From assembly GCA_029266455.1 (NCBI GenBank), contig JAQSWV010000003.1, positions 98,143 to 162,142 of the forward strand: DNA of 64,000 bases, in the 5' to 3' direction. The position numbers and the translations under genes are program-made. The notes beneath the pieces are model-generated. The model was not told the DNA's origin. It worked only from the letters and a program-made list of their open reading frames with translations, and made no database searches. Below, one piece after another: positions 57,584-64,000 of the stretch; the first letter of the stretch is position 1; every line of letters begins with the position of its first letter. The DNA is from Nocardioidaceae bacterium (GTDB lineage: Bacteria > Actinomycetota > Actinomycetes > Propionibacteriales > Nocardioidaceae).

Positions 57584-58587
57584 TGGTCCCCGGAGCGTCG
57601 GCAACCGCGCTGGCCATGCGCGTGGGCGACCCCGACCTGCAGGAGCGTGTCCGGGAGCGGCTCACCCTCGTCGAGGAGCAGCTGGCGGACGCGGTCGCCA
57701 GCGACGCCCCCTTCGTCACCGAGGCTGCCCGGCACCTCCTCGACGCCGGCGGCAAGCGCTTCCGTCCGCTGCTGACCGTGTTGGCCGCCGAGTTCGGTGA
57801 CCCCGCGGCCGACGGTGTCGTACCTGCCGCGCTGGTGGTCGAGCTGACCCATCTGGCCACGCTCTACCACGACGACGTGATGGACGAGGCGTTGCTCCGG
57901 CGGGGCGCCCCCAGCGCCAATGCCCGCTTCGACAACTCGGTCGCGATCCTCGTCGGTGACTGGCTGTTCGCCCAGGCCTCCGACATCGTGGCCGGGCTGG
58001 GACCGGAGGCAGTGCGCATCCAGGCGCGGACGTTCTCGAGGCTGGTGCAGGGGCAGATCAGCGAGACGATGGGTCCGGGCGACGACGACCCGCTCGAGCA
58101 CTACCTGTCGGTGGTGGCCGACAAGACCGGGTCACTGATCGCGGCGGCGGCACGGCTGGGCTCCCTGGTGGCGGGGGTCGGTCCCGGGCACCAGGACGTG
58201 CTGACGGAGTACGGCGAACACATCGGGGCAGCCTTCCAGCTGTCCGACGACGTCCTCGACGTGGCCAGCGACTTCACCGAGTCGGGCAAGACGCCCGGCA
58301 CCGACCTGCGTGAGGGCGTCCCCACGCTGCCCGTCCTGCTGGCGCGACGCTCGACCGAGCCGGGTGACGCGCGACTGCACGTCCTGCTGGCGACCGACCT
58401 CACCGACGACGGCCTGCACGCAGAGGCCCTGGCGCTGCTACGCGCACACCCGGCGCTCGGCCAGGCCCGCCGGCACGTGCTCGAGCGAGCGGAGCGCGCG
58501 CGGGCACTGCTTCCCGGCCTGCCCAGAGGTTCCCCGCGTGACGCCCTCGACGCCCTGTGCGACGTCGTCGTCACGCGCACCTCCTGA
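57583..58587 (+). CDS. Long-chain polyprenyl diphosphate synthase
   Basis: Chain-elongating trans-prenyltransferase that makes the menaquinone side-chain precursor used by MenA. 334 residues with GGKRFRP at 56-62, the first Asp-rich motif DDVMD at 97-101, and the second FQLSDDVLD later. Small residues (Ala, Thr) a few positions before the first motif are typical of long-chain products, but the exact length is not predictable by eye. ATG 57583 overlaps the nuoN stop. GrcC-type synthases occupy a comparable spot near men genes in mycobacteria. Confidence 0.9.
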   Translation: MVPGASATALAMRVGDPDLQERVRERLTLVEEQLADAVASDAPFVTEAARHLLDAGGKRFRPLLTVLAAEFGDPAADGVVPAALVVELTHLATLYHDDVMDEALLRRGAPSANARFDNSVAILVGDWLFAQASDIVAGLGPEAVRIQARTFSRLVQGQISETMGPGDDDPLEHYLSVVADKTGSLIAAAARLGSLVAGVGPGHQDVLTEYGEHIGAAFQLSDDVLDVASDFTESGKTPGTDLREGVPTLPVLLARRSTEPGDARLHVLLATDLTDDGLHAEALALLRAHPALGQARRHVLERAERARALLPGLPRGSPRDALDALCDVVVTRTS

Positions 58588-58648
58588 GCCGACCCCCTGG
58601 CCGCGCAGCCGACCCCTGGCCCCGCGCTGACCGACCCGTAGCGTTGCG

Positions 58649-60703
58649 TCAGGCGCCGATGCGCCCGCCGTCGACACGGTACGAGCAGACCACCCCCGGT
58701 CTCGGGAACCGGTCGGTGTGCGGCCACGTGCTGGCCGGATGCTCGAAGCTGCCACCGTCGTCGACCTCCCCGGGGTGCTGGACGGCGGCGAAGACCGTGC
58801 GCCCGTCGCGCGAGATGAGAGGACCGCAGGTCTCCGCGCCCACGGGCACGGTGAGGAACTGCCTGACCCGTCCACGGTGCCGCCCGGTCAGCGGCACCGC
58901 GAACATGCCGTCGTTCGAGCCGAGGGCGTTGCCGTCGGTGGCGACCCACAGGTTGCCGGCAGGGTCGAAGGCGAGGTTGTCGGGGCAGGAGATGGGACTG
59001 ACCTTGTCCTTGGGGTACCCCGCGAAGTAGGTCCGCGGGGCCTCGGGATCGCCGCACACCAGCATAAGCGCCCACCGGAAGCTCGTCGCCCGCGGGTCGT
59101 TGCCCACCTCGGTGAGCTCCAGCACGTACCCGTGCCGGTTGCCCTTCTCCCGGTACAGCGGCTCGCCCAGCTCGTCGCGAACCAGGCTGGAGCCGATCGG
59201 GTTGGGCTCGTCGACCGGGAACTCGACGCCCCGCTCGTCGTTGTTGGTCAGAGCCGCGTAGACCTTGCCGGTCCGCGGGTGCACGTCCACATCCTCCGGG
59301 CGGTCCATCGCGGTGGCGCCCACCGCGTCGCCGGCCAGCCTGGTGTCGATGAGCACGTCCTGGACAGTCATGCCGTCGACGAACGACTCGGTGTCGGAGG
59401 CCAGCGGGATCCACCTCCCGGTGCCGTCGTACTCGTCGTCGCCGGTGCCGTCGCCGGTGAAGCGGGCGACGTACAGGGTGCCCTCCTGCAGCAGCCGCAT
59501 GTTGTGCCGGCGGGCGGCCGGCGAGTCCGAGTCGCGCCAGCGGCGACGCGACACGAACTTGTAGATGTACTCGCCCTTCTCGTCATCGCCCATGTACGCC
59601 GCGACATGGCCGCTGGGCCCGACCCGGATGTTGGCGCCCTCGTGCTTGAAGCGGCCGAGCATGGTGTGCTTGCGCGGGGTGGACCCGGGGCGGAAGGGGT
59701 CGACCTCGACGATCCAGCCGAACCGGAACGGCTCGTTGGGCTCCTCGGACAGCTCGAAGCGTGGGTCGACCTTGCCCCAGCCTCGGGTGTCCTCGCCGTT
59801 GAGCGAGTACCGCTCGTAGCTCTCCGCGTGTCTGGCGGCGGTGGGTCCGCTGATGTCGAAGTACTGGTTGAAGTTCTCCTCGCCGCTCAGCACCGTTCCC
59901 CACGGGGTGGTGCCTCCCGCGCAGTTGTTCAAGGTGCCCCGCGCGTGGCGGCCGGTCGGGTCGTTCGACGTGCGCAGTCGCCGGGCGCCTGCGGCCGGCC
60001 CCACCATCCGCATCGGGGAGTCGCCGGTGATCCGACGGTTCAAGGTGGTCCGCTCGGCCGGGACCTGCTCCCAGGATCCCGGCCGGCTGCCCCGGCGGAT
60101 CTCGACGACAGACATGCCGTGCGCCTGGATGCTGATGCGACGCATGTCGTTGTCCGAGTAGTGCCCGGAGGGGAACATGAGCTCCTCGTTCGTGTACTCG
60201 TTGTTCACCACGAGTACGGCCCGTCCACGCTTCCCGGTCGGGAGCATCGCGACGTAGTCGCAGTTGTAGCCGAACTGCTGGGCCTGTGACTGCGGGGTCT
60301 GGTTGTAGACATCGAAGCGCGGCGCGCCGGGCAGGACGCGGTCACCCCACTTGACGACGACGTCGTAGTCGTACCCGACCGGGACGGTGACGTTGTCACG
60401 CCTGTTGGGTGCCACCGGGCGGAACGTCAGCGAACCAGCGGCCTCGGCCCCGGACAGACCCGTGGCTGCGGCAGCCGTCGAGGGGGTGGTCAGAACACCG
60501 GCTGCGGCACCGGCCGCGGCGGCACCGCGCAGGACCGTACGTCGCGCCACCACGCCGCCCAACAACTCGGCGATGTGCGGGTTGCCGGAGCGGTTCGGTG
60601 CGGGATGCGCGCAGGCGTTGCCGCACCGGAAGGTGCAGGTCATGCGGCTGCGCCCGCCGCGTGCTCCGGGCGCCTCGATCATGGGCAGCCGCTGAGGTGA
60701 CAT
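58649..60703 (-). CDS. PhoX-family (DUF839) phosphatase, Tat-exported
   Basis: A 684-residue extracytoplasmic phosphatase-like protein; characterised PhoX enzymes use calcium and iron to cleave phosphomonoesters during phosphate limitation. The signal is of the twin-arginine type, with Arg54-Arg55 in ARRTVLRGAAAAGAAAGVL. A conserved cysteine cluster precedes it (Cys23, Cys27, Cys31 in CTFRCGNAC), as in other actinobacterial members. Metal-site stretches include the VVNNEYTNEELMF region, LSGEENFNQYF, and DRPEDVDVHPRTGKVY. ATG 60703 has AGGAG upstream; TAGGGT (60749-60744, minus strand) may be its -10. The 61-bp gap before its stop shows nothing but a short imperfect direct repeat. Confidence 0.9.
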   Translation of the reverse strand: MSPQRLPMIEAPGARGGRSRMTCTFRCGNACAHPAPNRSGNPHIAELLGGVVARRTVLRGAAAAGAAAGVLTTPSTAAAATGLSGAEAAGSLTFRPVAPNRRDNVTVPVGYDYDVVVKWGDRVLPGAPRFDVYNQTPQSQAQQFGYNCDYVAMLPTGKRGRAVLVVNNEYTNEELMFPSGHYSDNDMRRISIQAHGMSVVEIRRGSRPGSWEQVPAERTTLNRRITGDSPMRMVGPAAGARRLRTSNDPTGRHARGTLNNCAGGTTPWGTVLSGEENFNQYFDISGPTAARHAESYERYSLNGEDTRGWGKVDPRFELSEEPNEPFRFGWIVEVDPFRPGSTPRKHTMLGRFKHEGANIRVGPSGHVAAYMGDDEKGEYIYKFVSRRRWRDSDSPAARRHNMRLLQEGTLYVARFTGDGTGDDEYDGTGRWIPLASDTESFVDGMTVQDVLIDTRLAGDAVGATAMDRPEDVDVHPRTGKVYAALTNNDERGVEFPVDEPNPIGSSLVRDELGEPLYREKGNRHGYVLELTEVGNDPRATSFRWALMLVCGDPEAPRTYFAGYPKDKVSPISCPDNLAFDPAGNLWVATDGNALGSNDGMFAVPLTGRHRGRVRQFLTVPVGAETCGPLISRDGRTVFAAVQHPGEVDDGGSFEHPASTWPHTDRFPRPGVVCSYRVDGGRIGA

Positions 60704-60853
60704 GTGCAACTCCTGTGCGGTCGGACGGTGACGACGGGATGCGACCCTAGCGTCGGCAGGTGTCCGGAGTAGCGAGGTTCGACGCGTGTCTGTGCCGTGT
60801 CGGGTGGGGTGCCCTGACGCCCCGAAGCCCCGCCGAAGCCGCCCCACGGAAGC

Positions 60854-61780
60854 TCAGCAGAGGTTCTCCACGGGCGGCGGGACGGGCCGGCGTCGCGCCG
60901 CCCGTGCGACCCGGCGCCCGTTCACGATCGACTCCGTGCTGATGATCACCAACGCCAGCCACACCAGCGCGAAACCCGCCCACCTGCCCGTCGACATCTG
61001 CTCGTGGAACACCAGGACGCCGAGCAGGAACTGCATGACGGGTGCCACGTACTGCAGCAGCCCGAGCGTGCTGAGCGGCACCCGGGTGGCCGCTGCCCCG
61101 AACAGCAGCAGTGGCAGCGCCGTCACCAGGCCGGTTCCCGCCAGCAGCAGCGCGTGCGGCGGGTCGAGGAACAGCGTCCCGTCGCCGCTGCCCTGCAGCC
61201 AGACCAGGTACCCGAGCGCCAACGGCGCCAGCAGCAGGGTCTCCACCGCCAGGCCCTCCACGGCCCCCACGGCCGCGAGGTTCTTCATCAGCCCGTAGGT
61301 ACCGAAGGAGAAGGCGAGCACCAGCGCCACCCAGGGTGGCCGCCCGTAGTCCACGGTCAGCACGAGGACCGCGACGAGCGCGACGGCCAGGCCGGCCCAC
61401 TGCGCCCGCCGCAGCCGCTCGCCCAGCAGCACGACGCCGAGTCCGATCAGCACCAGCGGGTTGATGAAGTACCCCAGCGACGTGTCCACCACGTGGTCGT
61501 GGGTGGTGGCCCAGATGAAGACTCCCCAGTTGATCCCGACCACCACCGCCGCCACGGCCAGCAACCGCATCCGGCGACGGTCGCCGAGCAGCAACCGCAG
61601 CCTGCCCCAGCCGCTGCGCAGTGCCAGCAGACCGAGCACGACGAGCAGCGACCAGACGACGCGGTGTGCCAGTACCTCGATCGAGCTGGCCGGCTCGAGC
61701 AGCTGGAAGTACAACGGGACGACGCCCCACAGGGCGTATGCGGCGAAGCCGCTCAGCAGCCCTCGCCGCTCTTCGCTCAC
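60854..61780 (-). CDS. rarD: RarD/EamA-family membrane transporter
   Basis: A 308-residue permease of the drug/metabolite transporter superfamily, RarD branch. About ten membrane segments in two EamA repeats; GFAAYALWGVVPLYFQLL and GLLQYVAPVMQFLLGVLVFHE are the RarD-specific motifs. Substrate unknown. GTG 61780 is chosen because TACCGT on the minus strand (61792-61787) is 6 nt upstream and the family N-terminus starts there; this again implies a leaderless mRNA. The tandem repeat array begins 20 bp upstream of that -10. Confidence 0.9.
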   Translation of the reverse strand: MSEERRGLLSGFAAYALWGVVPLYFQLLEPASSIEVLAHRVVWSLLVVLGLLALRSGWGRLRLLLGDRRRMRLLAVAAVVVGINWGVFIWATTHDHVVDTSLGYFINPLVLIGLGVVLLGERLRRAQWAGLAVALVAVLVLTVDYGRPPWVALVLAFSFGTYGLMKNLAAVGAVEGLAVETLLLAPLALGYLVWLQGSGDGTLFLDPPHALLLAGTGLVTALPLLLFGAAATRVPLSTLGLLQYVAPVMQFLLGVLVFHEQMSTGRWAGFALVWLALVIISTESIVNGRRVARAARRRPVPPPVENLC

Positions 61781-61812
61781 CCCGACACGGTACGGGGTCG
61801 TCCCGCCCCCGA

Positions 61813-62049
61813 TCATCCGCGCAGTACGACGGGGGTGCCGGCCCGCCTCCTCCGGTCATCCGCGCAGTACGACGGGCTGCCGGCCCGCCTCCTCCGGTCA
61901 TCCGCGCAGTACGACGGGGGTGCCGGCCCGCCTCCCCCGGTCATCCGCGCAGTACGACGGGGGTGCTGGCCCGCCTCCCCCGATCATCCGCGCAGTACGA
62001 CGGGGGTGCTGGCCCGCCTCCCCCGATCATCCGCGCACTAGGACGACGG
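61813..62049 (+). repeat. Six-unit 43-bp tandem array with TCATCCGCGC core
   Basis: Units start at 61813, 61856, 61898, 61941, 61984 and 62027 (period 43, once 42). Each starts TCATCCGCGCAGTACGACGG followed by a GGGTGCYGGCCCGCCTCC-type spacer ending in CCGA or CCGG; the sixth is truncated and reads CACTAGGACGACGG. Spacers are nearly identical among units, implying recent amplification. The array fills most of the 61781-62092 space between the rarD promoter and a possible small gene. Related units in both orientations occur at 63122-63253. All frames stay open by chance; no protein is inferred. Confidence 0.95.
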
Positions 62050-62092
62050 CCGACGCGGCTGAGCGGCCCCGCCGGTCATACTGTGACGGGAA

Positions 62093-62395
62093 GTGTCAGG
62101 GATGACGCGTACGAGCGGGTCTCTGCCTGCCCGAGCACCGAGGCGGAGGATGGCGTTGACCGAGACCCGTTGGTGGAGCGATCTCGGCAGGCGAAGCGTC
62201 CGGCCGGCTCTGGTCTGTCGAGACGATGACGTGCTGTGCTCGGGGACCTGCCCGGTGTCCCGCGACCCTGGCTCCGGCTGGCGCGAGCGCGGAGACTTGG
62301 CCGACCGCCATCGGCGGTTCCTGACTTCGCTGTCCGGGCGGGATCGGCTGGACGGCGTGTCGCCTCGGGTGGTTGCTGTGCGGACGCGTGACTGA
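62093..62395 (+). CDS. Possible small hypothetical protein (doubtful)
   Basis: A 100-codon frame with no recognisable domain. In favour: TACTGT at 62079-62084 lies 8 nt before GTG 62093, like the other leaderless starts here, and its stop overlaps the following phosphatase start by 8 bp, an overlap length used elsewhere in this window. Against: third-position G/C looks lower than in neighbours, the product is Arg-rich, and an equally long frame exists on the other strand. It could also be degenerate DNA beside the repeat array. An ATG at 62102 is an alternative start. Confidence 0.3.
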   Translation: MSGMTRTSGSLPARAPRRRMALTETRWWSDLGRRSVRPALVCRDDDVLCSGTCPVSRDPGSGWRERGDLADRHRRFLTSLSGRDRLDGVSPRVVAVRTRD

Positions 62396-63089
62396 TCCCG
62401 CGACTCGTCGTGTCGCCAGCACCAGCACCGTTGGGCCGCGTGATGAGTCACTGGGCACGCGGCTGATCCTGTCGCGCCACGGCCAGACCCCGTGGCACGC
62501 TGAGAACCGCTACTGCGGATCGAGCGACGTCGGGCTGACCACGGTGGGCCGTCAGCAGGCCCGGGCCCTCGCCAGGTGGGCGACCAATGCGGCGCCCACC
62601 GGGCTGATCTGTTCTCCGATGCGGCGCTGCCTCGAGACCGCGGCCCCGACCGCCGCTGCCCTGGGCATCGAGCCCGTGATCGTCGACGACCTGCGCGAGG
62701 TCCACTTCGGCATAGCCGAAGGTCGCACCCTCGACGAGGTCGACGCAGACCACCCAGGAGTCGTCGAGGCGTTCCGCGCTGATCCCGTCCGGCACTCCTT
62801 CACCGGTTCCGAACCCCCTGCCGACGCCGCCCGTCGGGTGGCGGGAGTGCTGCGCGGGCTCACCTCGTCCCATCCGGACGAGACGGTGCTCGTCGTGGCT
62901 CACAACACCGCCTTCCGGCTGGCGTTGTGCCTGCTGCTGGGAATCGAGCTGTCGCACTATCGCCGCATCTTCCCCCGGATACACAACGGCGCCCTGACAC
63001 ATGTGCGCATGCTCCCCGACGACCAGGACCCGCCAGCGCTCCTCGGCCTCAACATCCCGCTCGACCGTACGCCGGCGGACTCGCCATGA
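62388..63089 (+). CDS. Histidine phosphatase family protein
   Basis: A 233-residue phosphoglycerate mutase-like phosphatase: ILSRHGQTPWHAENRYCG contains the catalytic His, LREVHFGIAEGRTLDEV the acidic residue region, and VLVVAHNTAFRL the second His. Substrate unknown; the domain resembles cobalamin/alpha-ribazole phosphatases and broad-specificity sugar phosphatases. GTG 62388 is the only reasonable start before the domain and leaves about 27 unconserved residues. It is unrelated in detail to the phosphatase at 23302. Repeat arrays flank it on both sides. Confidence 0.85.
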   Translation: MTDPATRRVASTSTVGPRDESLGTRLILSRHGQTPWHAENRYCGSSDVGLTTVGRQQARALARWATNAAPTGLICSPMRRCLETAAPTAAALGIEPVIVDDLREVHFGIAEGRTLDEVDADHPGVVEAFRADPVRHSFTGSEPPADAARRVAGVLRGLTSSHPDETVLVVAHNTAFRLALCLLLGIELSHYRRIFPRIHNGALTHVRMLPDDQDPPALLGLNIPLDRTPADSP

Positions 63090-63121
63090 CGCCGGCTCGC
63101 TGGGCCCCCCGCCTCCACCAC

Positions 63122-63253
63122 TCATCCGCGCGTTACGACGGCGCGTCGGACGTCACAGTGCGCGGATGATCGTAAGTTCCCGAGGATCTGCCGTGGTAGC
63201 GCGCGGATGATCGGCAAGGTTTGAGGGCCCCTGCCGTCGTAGTGCGCGGATGA
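63122..63253. repeat. Second copy cluster of the TCATCCGCGC repeat, mostly inverted
   Basis: One forward core at 63122-63141 and three reverse-complement cores at 63150-63169, 63191-63210 and 63234-63253. The reverse units are spaced 41 and 43 bp, the same period as the left array, but the 21-23-bp spacers are unlike each other and unlike the left array. The decamer TCATCCGCGC is invariant in all ten units of both arrays. This occupies the convergent space between the phosphatase and the amidohydrolase (63090-63304); nothing else is seen there. Confidence 0.92.
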
Positions 63254-63304
63254 TCGGACAGGGGGTCGCGCGCGCAGCGGGTGCGCAGCTGACCGGTGCG
63301 AGCC

Positions 63305-64000
63305 TCAGCCGAGGCTGCCGGCGGTGAACCGGCCGCCGAGCAGGGTGGCCAGGACAGGAACAAGCGGGAGGTCTCGTACCGGCACGTGCGCCGGATCTGC
63401 GCCCAGCAGAACCAGGTCCGCTCGGTCCCCGACAGTGATGCCGCGGCGCCCGCCGCTCGCGGCCGCGAGGGCGTCGCCCAGACCGATGGCCTGCTCCGGG
63501 TGCCAGGGCGGTCGGTCGTCGTCGCTGCGCAGCACGGCGTCGGCCACGGCCTGAAGTGGCGCAGGCTCCGAGACGGGGGCGTCCGAGCCCAGGACCAGGC
63601 GTGCACCTGCGTTCAGCAGGGACGCGTACGGAAAGGCATGGGCGGTACGGCCAGCCCACAGTGTGTCGGCGACGTCCCGGTCGGCTACCGCGTGCTGGGG
63701 CTGCACCGAGGCCACCAGGCCCGGCCGGGCGAAGCGGCGCGCGTCACCGGGACTGACCAGCTGTGCATGCTCGATGCGGCCCGCGCAGCCGACCCGCTCG
63801 AACGCGCCCAGCACCATCGAGTTGGCCGCATCGCCGATGGCGTGCACCGCGGGTGCGAGCCCGCCCTTCGCGGCGCGGGTCATCAGCTCGACGAGCTCTT
63901 CCTCCGTGACGAGCAGGAGGCCGTGCGGGTCGGAGTGGAGCCGGTCTGCCTGGGGCGGGTCCGACGGGTTCCCGTCGGGGTACGGGTCGTGGCAGAACGC
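63305..64000 (-). CDS. Amidohydrolase family protein (YtcJ-like; 5' end beyond window)
   Basis: The C-terminal 231 residues of a metal-dependent hydrolase of the Amidohydro_3 group. Metal- and substrate-site motifs are visible in order: VHAIGDAAN, RIEHAQLV, SVQPQHAV and LVLGSDAPVS, then the second small beta domain beginning ITVGDRADLVLLG. Members hydrolyse C-N bonds in diverse compounds, so the substrate cannot be named. The stop is TGA at 63307-63305; the start lies beyond 64000. It converges on the phosphatase across the repeat cluster. Confidence 0.9.
   Translation of the reverse strand, partial: AFCHDPYPDGNPSDPPQADRLHSDPHGLLLVTEEELVELMTRAAKGGLAPAVHAIGDAANSMVLGAFERVGCAGRIEHAQLVSPGDARRFARPGLVASVQPQHAVADRDVADTLWAGRTAHAFPYASLLNAGARLVLGSDAPVSEPAPLQAVADAVLRSDDDRPPWHPEQAIGLGDALAAASGGRRGITVGDRADLVLLGADPAHVPVRDLPLVPVLATLLGGRFTAGSLG

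Noticed and set aside
60747..61901. Long plus- and minus-strand open frames over rarD and the repeat array
   Set aside because: In DNA this GC-rich, stop codons are rare in wrong frames. These frames show no domain, have runs of Arg/Gly/Ala, and are explained by rarD and the repeats.
63150..63253. CRISPR array
   Set aside because: Repeats of about 20 bp alternate with unlike spacers of 21-23 bp, which looks CRISPR-like, but there are only three units, cores are imperfect, spacers are too short, one unit is inverted, the left array has identical spacers, and no cas gene is present.

Overview
This is a contiguous stretch of chromosome from a very GC-rich actinobacterium. The signs are strong G/C bias at third codon positions, frequent GTG starts, genes joined by 4-base ATGA/GTGA overlaps, menaquinone rather than ubiquinone biosynthesis, a rex-hem operon, and actinobacterial markers (33-residue bS22, partly saturated quinone reductase, LuxR-type LAL regulator). 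From memory, the order of 8756-28058 (proC, small HTH, bS22, epimerase, acyltransferase, glutaredoxin, hemA-C-D-B-L, phosphatase, TlpA, CcdA, ResB, CcsB) closely follows Mycobacterium tuberculosis Rv0500-Rv0529. Gene content fits the Propionibacteriales/Nocardioidaceae better than the mycobacteria, but that placement is an inference.

Layout: 1-5502 holds disA (cut by the left edge), radA, a methyltransferase, a VOC protein, a cysteine-rich protein and a TIM-barrel isomerase. 5557-10822 holds proline dehydrogenase, a TetR regulator, a two-gene ABC exporter, proC and an AcuC-type deacetylase. 10952-15826 runs from a small HTH protein and bS22 to an acyltransferase, a divergent AMP-ligase-like protein and a glutaredoxin. 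15962-28058 is the heme and cytochrome c maturation block led by the redox sensor Rex, whose operator is plainly visible. 28064-41411 is mainly the menaquinone pathway (menA, menE, menC, menD, menF, menG, a MenJ-like reductase), interrupted by threonine dehydratase and a large LAL regulator. 41574-57583 is a complete 14-gene nuo operon (NDH-1), followed by a polyprenyl diphosphate synthase. 58649-64000 holds PhoX, an EamA/RarD transporter, a phosphatase flanked by two arrays of a 43-bp-period repeat, and a partial amidohydrolase.

The middle of the window is one respiratory supercluster: it makes heme, loads it into cytochromes c, makes menaquinone and its isoprenoid tail, saturates the tail, and builds the complex that reduces menaquinone. 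Regulatory sequence supports joint redox and possibly iron control: a Rex operator over the rex promoter, a Rex-like palindrome before the reductase, and a DtxR/IdeR-like box before nuoA.

The most unusual observations are: (i) a GATCATCCGCGC-cored repeat family in two arrays, with conserved cores but diverged spacers in one array; (ii) NuoG has lost all four ligands of iron-sulfur cluster N7 at exactly the expected spacing; (iii) many first genes have a -10 hexamer 6-8 nt before the start codon, meaning leaderless transcripts; (iv) several housekeeping enzymes carry in-frame 12-, 15- or 27-bp tandem repeats in linkers; (v) the AMP-ligase-like protein lacks key lysines. No prophage, insertion sequence, CRISPR array, tRNA or rRNA was seen.
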